From Planctomycetota bacterium (lineage in GTDB: Bacteria > Planctomycetota > UBA1135 > UBA2386): 64,000 bases of DNA. A program made the position numbers and the translations under genes. Below the pieces are notes generated by a model, which made no database searches, was not told the DNA's origin, and saw only the letters and a program-made list of their open reading frames with translations. This document shows positions 16,761-24,699 of this stretch, piece after piece. The stretch covers positions 372,001 to 436,000 of the forward strand of contig JADJWQ010000001.1 of assembly GCA_016716265.1 (NCBI GenBank), read 5' to 3'. Positions within the stretch are counted from its first letter, which is position 1; the number at the start of each line of letters is the position of its first letter.

Positions 16761-17206
16761 CGGATCGCCCCCAATGCATTGGCGAACGGCGCGAGCTCGG
16801 CCGGGGTGCCGTGCGTCGCACACATCGCGAGGAGCGACGCGGCGAGCGCAGCGCGCTGGCGAGTCGTGAGCGCCACGTCATCACCCGCGAGCAGTCCGCC
16901 GAGTCGGCCGAGCCCGGCCGCGTGCCGGCGCCACGTCGCCGCGGAGCGTCCGGCCACGAACAGGAAGGTCTCGGCGTCGGCGAGCAACCGCCGTGCGTCA
17001 CCTCCCGCGAGCTGCTCGGCCCACCGGTCGAGCGGGTCGTCGCCGCGCGGTGGCGGCGCGCACAGCGCGCCGACGAGCTGGCCGCCGGCGAAGCCCGCAC
17101 CGGCTGCGCCGGCCGCCAGCAGGGCCGCGCGAAGGAAGCGGCGCCGCCCGGAGCTTGCCGCGGCAGCGGCGGGCGGTCGCACGAGGTAGACGGGTTCGAT
17201 GCGCAT
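16757..17206 (-). CDS. Tat-signal protein, 149 aa
   Basis: Starting at the ATG 17204-17206, the N-terminus includes RRRFLRAALLAAGAAGAGFAGG, a twin-arginine-type signal with a soft hydrophobic core, so export by the Tat pathway is likely. The mature part is helical, with DPLDRWAEQLAGGDARRLLADAETF and two further Ala/Leu helices. No cofactor motif is visible. The unusually short mature domain makes cofactor binding uncertain. Its stop overlaps the start of the following small secreted gene. A GC-rich inverted repeat (17215-17221 with 17227-17233) sits just upstream of the start. Family unknown. Confidence 0.62.
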   Translation of the reverse strand: MRIEPVYLVRPPAAAAASSGRRRFLRAALLAAGAAGAGFAGGQLVGALCAPPPRGDDPLDRWAEQLAGGDARRLLADAETFLFVAGRSAATWRRHAAGLGRLGGLLAGDDVALTTRQRAALAASLLAMCATHGTPAELAPFANALGAIR

Positions 17207-17402
17207 CGGATTCCGCGCGCCGGGGCGGCGCGCCCGGTCGACCCAGGGAGAGCGCCGCCGATGCTGTACGGGCTCGGGACGGAGGGCCAGCCCTGGCCGG
17301 ATGTGCATCAGAGTTGCCAAAACGGCTACTCCCGGTCGCATGGAGCCCTCCCATTCCGAGATTTTTTTGCCCGATGCGCTCGGAACTCGCCGCTCGCGCA
17401 TC

Positions 17403-17420
17403 GTCGCCGGTCCCGGCGAC
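17403..17420 (-). terminator. hairpin downstream of the kelch gene
   Basis: GTCGCCGG and CCGGCGAC form a perfect 8-base stem with a 2-base gap, 48 bases beyond the stop of the leftward kelch gene. A second GC stem (GGCGGC/GCCGCC, 17434-17449) lies between. No T-run follows on the minus strand, so this is a stem-only or Rho-assisted candidate. Confidence 0.35.
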
Positions 17421-17467
17421 GCCCGGTCGCGCCGGCGGCGTCCGCCGCCAGCGCAGACCCGCGCCGC

Positions 17468-18805
17468 CTACCGGTTGCCGATCGCGAGCTCGAGCCCCTG
17501 CGACGCGATCACCCCGAGCGGGTTGACGCCGGGCGCGATCGCGACCGCCTGCGTGAACAGCGAGACGCCGATCAGGCCCGGCAACGCCGGGATCGCCAGC
17601 GCGCCGGTCGCCGTGGGGGGTGCGCTCTGCAGCGGGTAGCCCGGGATGTCGGCGCTCTGGAGCAGGGCGCAGCCCGGCATTCCGATCCCGTCGAGCGCCA
17701 ACGGCAACGGGGTCGTGCCGATCCACTGGCGCGAGAGGCCGAGTTGCAGAACGACCTGCGCCGACGACGACGGCACCGACCGGACCGACACGGACAGCGG
17801 CTGGCCGATGATCGGCGTCGGGGTGATGTGCAGGTCGAGCGGCGCGCCGCTCGGGCAGCCGGCACCGTACGGAACGACCGCAGCGGTCCGCGGCGGGATG
17901 CCGTATTCGATGCTGACATCCGACAGCGTGTCGACACCGCCGAACGCGAACAACGTCCGCCGGTTGGGGTCCCACACGAACGGCCCGGTCTCGAACGTCG
18001 TCGTCGAGCTGATGGTGCCACCGGGCGCGAATTCGTGAACCGCGCTGGTCGTGGTGACCACGTTGACCCCGCGTTGCAGGTCGAAGCCCGTCGCCCACAT
18101 ACGGGCGAACAACCCGCTGGCGGGCAGCCATGGCGACCATTGGACGCCGTCCCATTCCCAGATCGCGGTGACCAGGACCGAGACCACGGACGCCTGGTTG
18201 AAGGCGACCACGGTGCGACGGCGCGCGTCGTAGCCCGCGAGCTGGGGTGCGAAGTAGAGCGAACCGGCGCCCGCGCGCAGGTTCCACGTCGCGCCACTCC
18301 ACTCCCAGGTCTCCGCGCCGGAGCCGCTCGACGCGACGAGGACCGCGACGCCACGCAGCAGATCGGTCACCGCCTTCGCACGCTCCCCGGACGTCGGGGC
18401 CGCGGCCGGGCTCAGCGCGGTCCAGCCGTTCGCGTCGAGCGCCCACGTGTCGGCGCGCCCGCCGGTCGCATCGTTGCCGCCGAACAGCAGGATGCGGCCG
18501 CTGATCGGGTCCCACGTCATCGCCGCGTCGCGGCGCGGGCTCGGCGCGACGGGCGTGATCAACCGTTGCCAGTCCGCGCCGTCCCACACCCAGGTGTCGC
18601 CGAGCAGGCTGCTGCTGCCGATCCCTCCGAACAGCACCACCCTGCCGTGGGTCCAGTCCAGGGCCATCGAGTGCAGGCGGCGCGCCGGGGGTGCGTGCGC
18701 CGGGCTCAGCTGCTGCCACACGGGGGTCTGCGCCACTGCGGACGCGATGCACGCGAGCACGGCGACCAGCGGGCGGGTGACCCGCAGCGGATGTCGTCGT
18801 CGCAC
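17468..18805 (-). CDS. secreted kelch-repeat beta-propeller protein
   Basis: The protein has 445 residues from a GTG at 18803-18805, chosen because AAGGAG lies about 9 bases upstream and because it gives a signal peptide (PLVAVLACIASAVAQ). Residues 30-310 hold kelch-type repeats, each with a Gly-Gly pair followed by DTWxW (GRVVLFGGIGSSSLLGDTWVW, then GRILLFGGNDATGGRADTWAL, and later weaker copies), consistent with a beta-propeller. From about residue 325 (VPYGAGCPSGAPLDL) comes the C-terminal module shared with other secreted proteins here, with its PGCALLQS turn and FTQ motif. It probably acts outside the cell in binding. No catalytic residues of galactose oxidase are evident. Confidence 0.84.
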   Translation of the reverse strand: MRRRHPLRVTRPLVAVLACIASAVAQTPVWQQLSPAHAPPARRLHSMALDWTHGRVVLFGGIGSSSLLGDTWVWDGADWQRLITPVAPSPRRDAAMTWDPISGRILLFGGNDATGGRADTWALDANGWTALSPAAAPTSGERAKAVTDLLRGVAVLVASSGSGAETWEWSGATWNLRAGAGSLYFAPQLAGYDARRRTVVAFNQASVVSVLVTAIWEWDGVQWSPWLPASGLFARMWATGFDLQRGVNVVTTTSAVHEFAPGGTISSTTTFETGPFVWDPNRRTLFAFGGVDTLSDVSIEYGIPPRTAAVVPYGAGCPSGAPLDLHITPTPIIGQPLSVSVRSVPSSSAQVVLQLGLSRQWIGTTPLPLALDGIGMPGCALLQSADIPGYPLQSAPPTATGALAIPALPGLIGVSLFTQAVAIAPGVNPLGVIASQGLELAIGNR

Positions 18806-19113
18806 GATGAGAGCACTCCTTTGCTTCGAGCCTGGTCGAGACCGGTGAGGGCGACCGGCCCGCGATGGACCCCATTCGAACTGCCGACACCGTTCGGCGC
18901 GAGCCCCGGGGCGCGAGTCCGGCCGGCGGCCGCGACCTCCCGCTCGGGCCGTCCAACGGCCTCCAGGCCCCCCCGCCGAGCGCGCCCCCACGGAATCCGG
19001 TGGTCGCCTCTGGCACCTCGACGCCCCCCGGGTAGTCTCGAAGCCCTCGGACGCGGCGCGACCGGCCCCCTGCCCGCGGCAGGCCGCCGGCAGCGGCGCG
19101 CGCGAGACGCCAT
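18806..19113. other. intergenic region between the kelch gene and tRNA-Gly
   Basis: These 308 bases hold the Shine-Dalgarno sequence and presumably the promoter of the leftward kelch gene, and the promoter of the tRNA. A weak -35/-10-like pair (TGGCAC at 19011, TAGTCT at 19033) precedes the tRNA but is not convincing. I see no gene. Confidence 0.5.
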
Positions 19114-19186
<73 letters not shown>

Positions 19187-19360
19187 CTGCACCGGATCCT
19201 CGCCGCCCCGGCGCGCGCTCGCGCGGCGGGGCGGTGCTGTTTCGGGGACGCGCGCGGCGACACTCCGCGCGCCGTCTGGTCGGGGACGCCCGCGACCCAC
19301 CGACGACGGCTTCCGTCACTCGACGCGGCCTGACCGCGCGCGGATGCTGTCGTCGAGACC

Positions 19361-20278
19361 ATGCACGCACATCGATCGATTCTGTCGGCCGTCGCGCTCG
19401 CCCTGCTCGCGGGCTGCGGCGCGTTCGGATCCCGCAATGCCGAGCTCGCCGCGGACGCGGTCGTCGCGGCCGGCGCACTGCCGGCTGCGCTCGCGGCCGC
19501 CAGCGAGCAGCGCACGATCCTCGACGTGCGCAGCGCCGAGGCCTATGCGCTCGGGCACCTGCCGGGTGCCGTGCGGGTCGACGAGAAGGAGTGGAAGGAC
19601 CTGAGCACGCGCGCCGCGACCGGGCTCGACCACACGGCGGAATGGCAGGCGCGCATCGGTGCGCTCGGTATCGACGGCCGGCATGCGGTGTTCGTCTACG
19701 ACGACGGGCGCATGACGGCCGCGGCGCGACTCTGGTTCGTGCTGCAGCACTTCGGCGCAGCGCGCGTGAGCGTCGTCGACGGCGGCTTCCCGGCGATCCA
19801 CGAGATCGCGCGGGCGGGGCAGCTCGAGCTGGTGACCGCGCCAGCCGTCCCGACGCCGGTGACGTTCGCGCCGGACGACGATCGCGCCGCGCTGGTCGGC
19901 CTGGCCGATCGCCAGGCCGTGAAGGACGCGGTCGCCCGCCGCGACGCGCGCGTGCTCGACGTGCGCACCGACGACGAGTTCCACGGGATCGATCTGCGCA
20001 CCAATGCGCGCGGCGGCCATATCCCGGGCGCCGTGCACATTCCACACGACCGGCTGCTCGACGCGACCGGCCATCTGCTGCCGGCCACCGAGCTCGCGAG
20101 GCTCTTCGAGCAGGCCGGGTTGTCGCCCGGCGATCCCGTCATCACGCATTGCGACGGCGGCGGCCGCGCCGCGCTGGCCGCGCTCGCCGCCGCGCGCGCC
20201 GGCTACGGCCCCGTGCTCAGCTACTACCTGAGCTTCGGCGACTGGGCCGCCGACGCGACCTGCCCGGTCGTGAAGTAG
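19361..20278 (+). CDS. lipoprotein with tandem rhodanese domains (thiosulfate sulfurtransferase)
   Basis: The protein has 305 residues. The signal ends in a lipobox (LLAGC, Cys19). Two rhodanese domains follow. The first (about 45-150) has the LDVRSAEAYALGHLPGAV opening and an aspartate (FVYDDG) where the catalytic cysteine would sit, as is usual for the inactive N-terminal domain of this family. The second (about 170-300) has LDVRTDDEFHGI, GHIPGAVHIPHDRL and the active-site loop HCDGGGRAA with Cys264. This is the architecture of thiosulfate or 3-mercaptopyruvate sulfurtransferases, which transfer sulfane sulfur to an acceptor such as cyanide or a thiol. Lipid anchoring places it in the periplasm. 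A strong hairpin follows the stop directly. Confidence 0.88.
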   Translation: MHAHRSILSAVALALLAGCGAFGSRNAELAADAVVAAGALPAALAAASEQRTILDVRSAEAYALGHLPGAVRVDEKEWKDLSTRAATGLDHTAEWQARIGALGIDGRHAVFVYDDGRMTAAARLWFVLQHFGAARVSVVDGGFPAIHEIARAGQLELVTAPAVPTPVTFAPDDDRAALVGLADRQAVKDAVARRDARVLDVRTDDEFHGIDLRTNARGGHIPGAVHIPHDRLLDATGHLLPATELARLFEQAGLSPGDPVITHCDGGGRAALAALAAARAGYGPVLSYYLSFGDWAADATCPVVK

Positions 20279-20309
20279 CTTCCGATCGGTACCGGGTACG
20301 AATCGGAAG
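20279..20309 (+). terminator. 31-base near-palindrome after the rhodanese gene
   Basis: CTTCCGATCGGTACC (20279-20293) and GGTACGAATCGGAAG (20295-20309) form a 15-base stem with two mismatches around one central base. It starts at the base after the rhodanese stop codon, so a transcription terminator is the simplest reading, though no T-run follows. Its left arm recurs exactly, inverted, at 22871-22887. Confidence 0.5.
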
Positions 20310-20405
20310 TCTCCACCGCGCGACGCCGCAGCACCCCGAAGCTGCTTTGGACGCGCTGCCGCGCACCGCCCGTGCAGTGGCCATCGCGTCGTCGCCGTCG
20401 CGTCG

Positions 20406-22541
20406 TCAGGGCAGCCGCATCAGCAACTCGCGCGCTCCGCTCGGGACGTCGGGCAGCGCGACCTCGCGCGCTGGATCGGCGGGATCGAAGGCCATCAAGG
20501 TCCCGTTGAGTCCCGGCGGCGCCTCGAGACGGAACCGCCCCGCCGCATCGGTGTGCGCGACGCGCGCGGATTGCGGGCCCGCGAAGTTGAAGGTGACGAC
20601 CACGCCCGCGACCGGACCGGCCGCGTCGAACACCACGCCGTCGATGACCGCGCACGGCACGAGCCGCAGCACGACCTCGCGATCCCCGGCCTCGACCTGC
20701 TGCGGCACGACGTCGAAGCCAGCGGGCTGGTCGGCGGCGAACAGCCGCCAGGCGCCGGCCTGCAACGGCGGGAACTCGAACCGACCGTCGCCACGCACCG
20801 CGACGCCGACCGCCGCCCGATCCTCGCCAACGGCGACCAGGTAGAGCTGCGTGAGGTCGACCGCGCAATCCGCTCGCACGACGCCGGCGATCGGCAGACC
20901 ACGCCTGCAGGTCAGCGCCAGGTCGGCGCGCGCCTCGCCGTCGCCGAGCTCGAACGTCCCCCACTCCTCGCGGTGGGCATCGCCTGCGATACCGCCCGAC
21001 AGCTGCCAGCTGCCGCGCGCGAGATCGTCGAAGCGGAACGCGCCATCGGCGCCGCTACGCGCCTGGCGCTCCGCGAAGCAGTAGACCGGCCGGGGCGCGG
21101 CAACCGGGTCGGCGAGCAGGTCCGTGAAGCCATCGGTGGTGCCGGCGAGCACGAGCTCCACGCCTGCGAGCGGCCGGCCCGCGGCGTCGACGACGCGACC
21201 CGCGAGGCTCGCCGCCGGCCGCATCGGGATCTCGCCGACGTCGAACCACTCGCCCGGTGAGAGACGCCGCGGCAGCGCCAGCACCCGGTCGCCGAGCCCG
21301 TCGCCGCGCACCAGCAGCTGGTAGTCGGCGGCCGCGCCGATGCCGTCGACCACGAACGTGCCGTCCGCAGCGACTTCGGCGGTGTGCAGGTCGGTGTGCA
21401 CGCGGTGCGGCGGGATCCGCAGCAGGCCGGCGGCGATCACCAGCAGGTCCACGGCGGCATACCCGGCGGGCGGCAGCAGCCGGCCGACGACACAGCCGTC
21501 CCGGGACAGCTCGAAGTCGACCCGCGGGCTCTGGCCCGCGGGCACCACCTTCCGCTGCCCCGCGTGACCCGCCGCCCGCAGCACGAGCGATTCGTCGCCA
21601 CCGATGTCGCGCAGCTCGTAGCGTCCGGCGTGGTCGGTCCGCACCGCACCCAGGAACGTCCAATCGGTGGCGATCTCGACGTCCGCGACGGGGCGGCCCT
21701 GCAGCGTGACCACGCCGGTCACGGTCCGACCGGGCTGCATCGCCAGCTCGAGCTGCTGCACCTCGCCCGCTCGCAGGTCGAGCGCCTGCCACCGCAGCGG
21801 CGCTCGCCCCGCCGCCTCGGCGCGCAGGAGCGCGGGCGCCGCCGGCAGGCCAGCGAGGAAGAACGAGCCGTCCGTCGCGCTCACCGTCTCGGCGATCGAT
21901 TCGGAACCACGGACCGCAGCCGTGAGCTGGACGCCGATCCGAGCTTCGGCCACCGGCGCTCCGTCTTCCGCGCGGCGCAGCACGCCGGCGATCCCGGCGC
22001 CGCGCTGCAGCGTGACGACGATCGCCGTGCCGGCCGAGCAGCCGTCGACGCGGTGCTCGGGATAGCCCGCGGCACGGACGGACAGCCGCAGTCCAGCGCG
22101 CCTCGCGACGTGGAACGCGAAGCAGCCGTCGGCGTCGGTCGTCGCGACGCCGAGCTCGGCGACATCTCGCGCGAGCCGCGCGTCGGGCAGCTGGAGGTCG
22201 CCGACACGACAGCGACCGAGGCGCACCTCGGCGCCGGCGATCCCGGCGCCGCCGGCGGCCGCGATCACACGCCCGCGCAGGATGTCGGCCGGCGGCAACG
22301 CCGATTCTGCGGGCGGCAGCGCGACACGGGCTGCCAGATCGGCGACGGCCGGGACCGACGACGACCCCGGTTCGACCGTCCTGCCCGCTCCGGCGGCGGT
22401 CGCGACGGCGCCCGCTGGTGCGGCAGGTATTTCGCCGCCGCCATCGAGGAGCGTTCGGACGGAGGATGTCGCCAACGCCGCCAGGGCGACGAGGAGGCAC
22501 CCGCCAATGCGGAACCCGCGCCGTGTTCGCGTGCTGGGCAT
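20406..22541 (-). CDS. carboxypeptidase-regulatory-like repeat protein, 711 aa
   Basis: The start is the ATG at 22539-22541, with AAGG about 7 bases upstream. A basic N-region and one hydrophobic segment (GGCLLVALAALATSSVRTLL) give a signal or membrane anchor. The rest is a chain of roughly seven CarboxypepD_reg-like beta-sandwich units, each recognisable by a GxVxxxxGxPxAxxxV strand pair followed by DGxFxF(D/E)xLxxGxxxL (for example ADGAFRFDDLARGSWQL, GDGRFEFPPLQAGAWRL). These domains have no enzymatic activity of their own and usually serve as surface adhesion or scaffold modules. It is a paralogue, in architecture, of the last gene of the heme operon (35990). It converges on the rhodanese gene. 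Confidence 0.83.
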   Translation of the reverse strand: MPSTRTRRGFRIGGCLLVALAALATSSVRTLLDGGGEIPAAPAGAVATAAGAGRTVEPGSSSVPAVADLAARVALPPAESALPPADILRGRVIAAAGGAGIAGAEVRLGRCRVGDLQLPDARLARDVAELGVATTDADGCFAFHVARRAGLRLSVRAAGYPEHRVDGCSAGTAIVVTLQRGAGIAGVLRRAEDGAPVAEARIGVQLTAAVRGSESIAETVSATDGSFFLAGLPAAPALLRAEAAGRAPLRWQALDLRAGEVQQLELAMQPGRTVTGVVTLQGRPVADVEIATDWTFLGAVRTDHAGRYELRDIGGDESLVLRAAGHAGQRKVVPAGQSPRVDFELSRDGCVVGRLLPPAGYAAVDLLVIAAGLLRIPPHRVHTDLHTAEVAADGTFVVDGIGAAADYQLLVRGDGLGDRVLALPRRLSPGEWFDVGEIPMRPAASLAGRVVDAAGRPLAGVELVLAGTTDGFTDLLADPVAAPRPVYCFAERQARSGADGAFRFDDLARGSWQLSGGIAGDAHREEWGTFELGDGEARADLALTCRRGLPIAGVVRADCAVDLTQLYLVAVGEDRAAVGVAVRGDGRFEFPPLQAGAWRLFAADQPAGFDVVPQQVEAGDREVVLRLVPCAVIDGVVFDAAGPVAGVVVTFNFAGPQSARVAHTDAAGRFRLEAPPGLNGTLMAFDPADPAREVALPDVPSGARELLMRLP

Positions 22542-22863
22542 GTGGTGACCTTGCAGTGCGCCTGACCCAAAGGCGCAGACCGATGCCGACACCGGCCACG
22601 AGTCCGGTACCCGCGCGAGAAACGTCGCCATCGACTCGCGGCCGGATCGGTGCGGTGCCCTCGCTCCGGACCGCCGCCACCGGCCATCCGACCCCGATGA
22701 GCCCGACCCGAGCGCTCGCCATCCGCCGAGCACGCCGTCCACTCGCACGGTCTCCGCGACGCGACCTGTGAATGAACCCGGGTGGTCAGCACCGCGCGGA
22801 TGACGTCGCATCCGATGGGCACGCGCGCGGGTACACGAACGCGCGGGGCGGCTGATGTAAAAA
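22542..22863. other. intergenic region upstream of the CarboxypepD-like gene
   Basis: These 322 bases separate two leftward genes and should carry the promoter of the gene at 22541. Reading frames here have low-complexity Arg/Gly/Ser translations without family resemblance. Apart from the hairpin at 22848-22871 I see nothing definite. Confidence 0.5.
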
Positions 22864-22871
22864 TCAGTCGC
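22848..22871 (-). terminator. hairpin at the end of the VOC-cupin-membrane operon
   Basis: GCGGCTGAT (22848-22856) and ATCAGTCGC (22863-22871) form a 9-base stem with one G-T wobble and a six-base loop (TTTTAC on the transcribed minus strand). It overlaps the last codons of the membrane-protein gene and its stop. It is probably the operon terminator; the T-run is in the loop instead of after the stem. Confidence 0.45.
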
Positions 22872-23490
22872 GGTACCGATCGGAAGCCAAGGAAGCGCGA
22901 CGGCGGAACAGGCGCGCGAGCAGCACGCAGGCGATCGGCAGGATCACCGCGTAGCCCAGCACGCCGATCAGCTGCAGCCGCATGTTGCCGACCGCCGGCC
23001 CGACGGCGCCCGCCAGACACAGACCGCCGCAGAGGAACAGCGTGCCGCGCACCGCCCGCTCCAGTCGACCGTCGCGGAACAGCGGCGCCGCGAACGACAA
23101 CGACAGTCCGAGGAAGACGTCCCAGGCGAGCAGCTCGGCCGCGTAGACGCGTGACGGCCAGACGATGCCCTCCTCGCCCACCTGGCGGGCAGCGGTCAGC
23201 TCCACGAAGTGGACCGTGCTGGTCACGCCTGCGCACAGCGTGGCGAACGCGAGGGCCGCGAGTCCCAGACCGCTCCGATGCGGAGCCGCCCGGTCCTGGA
23301 TCGACGCCATGAGCGTCACGATCGGCACCGCCGACAGCAGGGTCAGGACCTCCATGACCGCCAGCACCGGATCGCCGATCGGCTCGCGGAAGCCGTGGCG
23401 CGCGAAGCCCGCCAGAAGCGCGAGGACGTAGCCGACCCCGATGCAGACGAGAGCCACCGCCGACCAGTATCCGAGTCTGTCGTTGGTCAT
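22864..23490 (-). CDS. multi-pass membrane protein, 208 aa
   Basis: Starting MTNDRLGYWSAVALVCIGVGYVLALL, the protein has about six hydrophobic helices with short polar loops. Notable intramembrane motifs are TVHFVELTAARQ and SFAAPLFRDGRLERAVR. It resembles uncharacterised integral membrane proteins of the DUF4386-like type, but I cannot assign it firmly. The start ATG overlaps the stop of the upstream small ORF (ATGA, 23487-23490). It is the last gene of an overlapping unit with a cupin and a VOC protein. Confidence 0.75.
   Translation of the reverse strand: MTNDRLGYWSAVALVCIGVGYVLALLAGFARHGFREPIGDPVLAVMEVLTLLSAVPIVTLMASIQDRAAPHRSGLGLAALAFATLCAGVTSTVHFVELTAARQVGEEGIVWPSRVYAAELLAWDVFLGLSLSFAAPLFRDGRLERAVRGTLFLCGGLCLAGAVGPAVGNMRLQLIGVLGYAVILPIACVLLARLFRRRASLASDRYRD
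22871..22887 (-). repeat. 17-base inverted copy of the rhodanese 3' palindrome arm
   Basis: The minus strand reads GCTTCCGATCGGTACCG, identical to 20278-20294 on the plus strand. Here it forms the codons for the last residues (SDRYR) of the multi-pass membrane protein. The two copies, in opposite orientation, bracket the CarboxypepD-like gene. Confidence 0.6.
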
Positions 23491-23705
23491 GGTGAGTTCC
23501 GGTGCGGCCTGCGCTCGATCTGCTCCATGGCCAGGATCACGCTCTCGTGCCCGAGCGTCGCTACCGGGAAGCCCCGCCCGATGTCACCGTGCAACGGATC
23601 GGTGCCGGCCACTCGACTGGCCCGCGTGCCGTCCCCGCGACGGACGCGCGACCGGTTCAGCCAGGCTTCCGACCCGTCCGTATCGCCTGTCCGACTCGAC
23701 CTCAT
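23487..23705 (-). CDS. small ORF between cupin and membrane protein, 72 aa
   Basis: This short frame is overlapped by ATGA at both ends. Its ATG overlaps the cupin stop (23702-23705) and its TGA overlaps the ATG of the membrane protein (23487-23490). That double coupling is the main argument that it is translated. The product is polar, with an Arg/Ser-rich first half and a more ordered second half (GRGFPVATLGHESVILAMEQIE). I recognise no family. It could instead be the remnant of a larger gene, kept because it bridges translation. Confidence 0.42.
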   Translation of the reverse strand: MRSSRTGDTDGSEAWLNRSRVRRGDGTRASRVAGTDPLHGDIGRGFPVATLGHESVILAMEQIERRPHRNSP

Positions 23706-24046
23706 TCGTGCCTGACGATATCGACCGAGATCTCGACCGCCGGGATCGCCCCCCGGTTCTCGAGCCAGTGGAGGGTGTTCCTGTCCTCGGGCCAGCCGAC
23801 GCCCGGCCCATAGTCGGTCGCGGTTCCATCTCGGTGATCGGTGATCGTCCCCTGCAGCACATAGACGATACCGGGCCGGTCGCGATGGTCGTGGAGCGGA
23901 CCGAAGACCCCTCCCGGCTCGATGGTCACCATGCGCATGCGCAATTGGCGCCCAGCCATGCCATCGATCTCGGGGCCGAGGTCGACGGTGCCCAGCAGCC
24001 GAACCTCGACACCCTTCGTCTCAGGAGCCGACCGTTCGTCACTCAT
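23702..24046 (-). CDS. cupin domain protein
   Basis: The protein has 114 residues with a single cupin barrel. Metal-binding motif 1 is GPLHDHRDRPGIVYVLQGTITDH and motif 2 is DRNTLHWLENRGAIPAVEI. The histidines and glutamates in these are only partly those of classical cupins (GxHxHxxxE), so metal binding is plausible but not certain. The start ATG at 24046 has GGAG about 6 bases upstream. It may bind or isomerise a small molecule, or act as a sensor. It lies between a VOC protein and a small ORF in one operon. Confidence 0.85.
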   Translation of the reverse strand: MSDERSAPETKGVEVRLLGTVDLGPEIDGMAGRQLRMRMVTIEPGGVFGPLHDHRDRPGIVYVLQGTITDHRDGTATDYGPGVGWPEDRNTLHWLENRGAIPAVEISVDIVRHE

Positions 24047-24149
24047 ACCACTCTCCGCTCCGTGATTCCGACCATGACCCGACCACAGCCGAGCCGCGCG
24101 CTAAGCCCGGTCGGCTGCAATCGCATCCGGGAACGCTCCGCCGAGAGGC

Positions 24150-24548
24150 TCACTGACCCGCTGGCGGCTCCCATAGCTCGACCTTGTTGCCTTCGGGGTC
24201 GATGACCCACGCGAACTTCCCGTACTCCGACTCCTCGATCTTCTCCAGCACGTCGCAGCCTTCGTCCCTCAGCACCTCGACGAGCGCACGCAGGTCCGCA
24301 ACGCGGTAGTTGACCATGAACGGTGCACTGCTCGGCGCGAAGTAGTCGCTGTCGGCAGCGTGGATGCACCACACGGTCATGCCCGGAGCGGGCCGGCCCT
24401 CCGCGTCGGTCCACGGGAACGCCGCGCCTCCCCAACTCTGGACGTCGACACCGAGGTGCCGCTGGTACCACGCGCGCAGGGCCACGGCGTCCCGGGCCTT
24501 GAGGAAGACGCCGCCGATGCCGGTGACTCGCTTCATCCGTGCTTCCAT
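24150..24548 (-). CDS. VOC superfamily (glyoxalase/bleomycin-resistance-like) protein
   Basis: The protein has 132 residues, the usual size for a single-chain VOC protein made of two beta-alpha-beta-beta-beta modules. Module 1 is GIGGVFLKARDAVALRAWYQRHLGVDV. Module 2 is VNYRVADLRALVEVLRDEGC and ends with the diagnostic AWVIDPEGNKVELWEPP, whose glutamate is a typical metal ligand. Members include glyoxalase I, extradiol dioxygenases and antibiotic-binding proteins. The substrate is not predictable. ATGs occur at codons 1 and 5; the second has GGA about 6 bases upstream. It heads a leftward four-gene run. Confidence 0.88.
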   Translation of the reverse strand: MEARMKRVTGIGGVFLKARDAVALRAWYQRHLGVDVQSWGGAAFPWTDAEGRPAPGMTVWCIHAADSDYFAPSSAPFMVNYRVADLRALVEVLRDEGCDVLEKIEESEYGKFAWVIDPEGNKVELWEPPAGQ

Positions 24549-24699
24549 GTCGTTCGTGAGGAGAGTGAGAAGAGTCAGCGACTGGGAGGAGTGCGTGAGT
24601 CAGACCAGCGCTTCGGGCCACCGACCGGTCGGGACGAAGCCTGCCGTCGCGGTGGCCGTCGCACGGTTGCTCGCGCCGCCCGCGCTGCCCGAGGGACCG

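Noticed and set aside
19011..19038. Promoter-like TGGCAC/TAGTCT pair before tRNA-Gly
   Set aside because: Only a few positions match the consensus and spacing is 16; too weak to annotate in GC-rich DNA.
19361..20278. Loss of the catalytic cysteine in the first rhodanese domain
   Set aside because: An aspartate at that place is normal for the inactive N-terminal domain of two-domain sulfurtransferases; the second domain keeps its cysteine.
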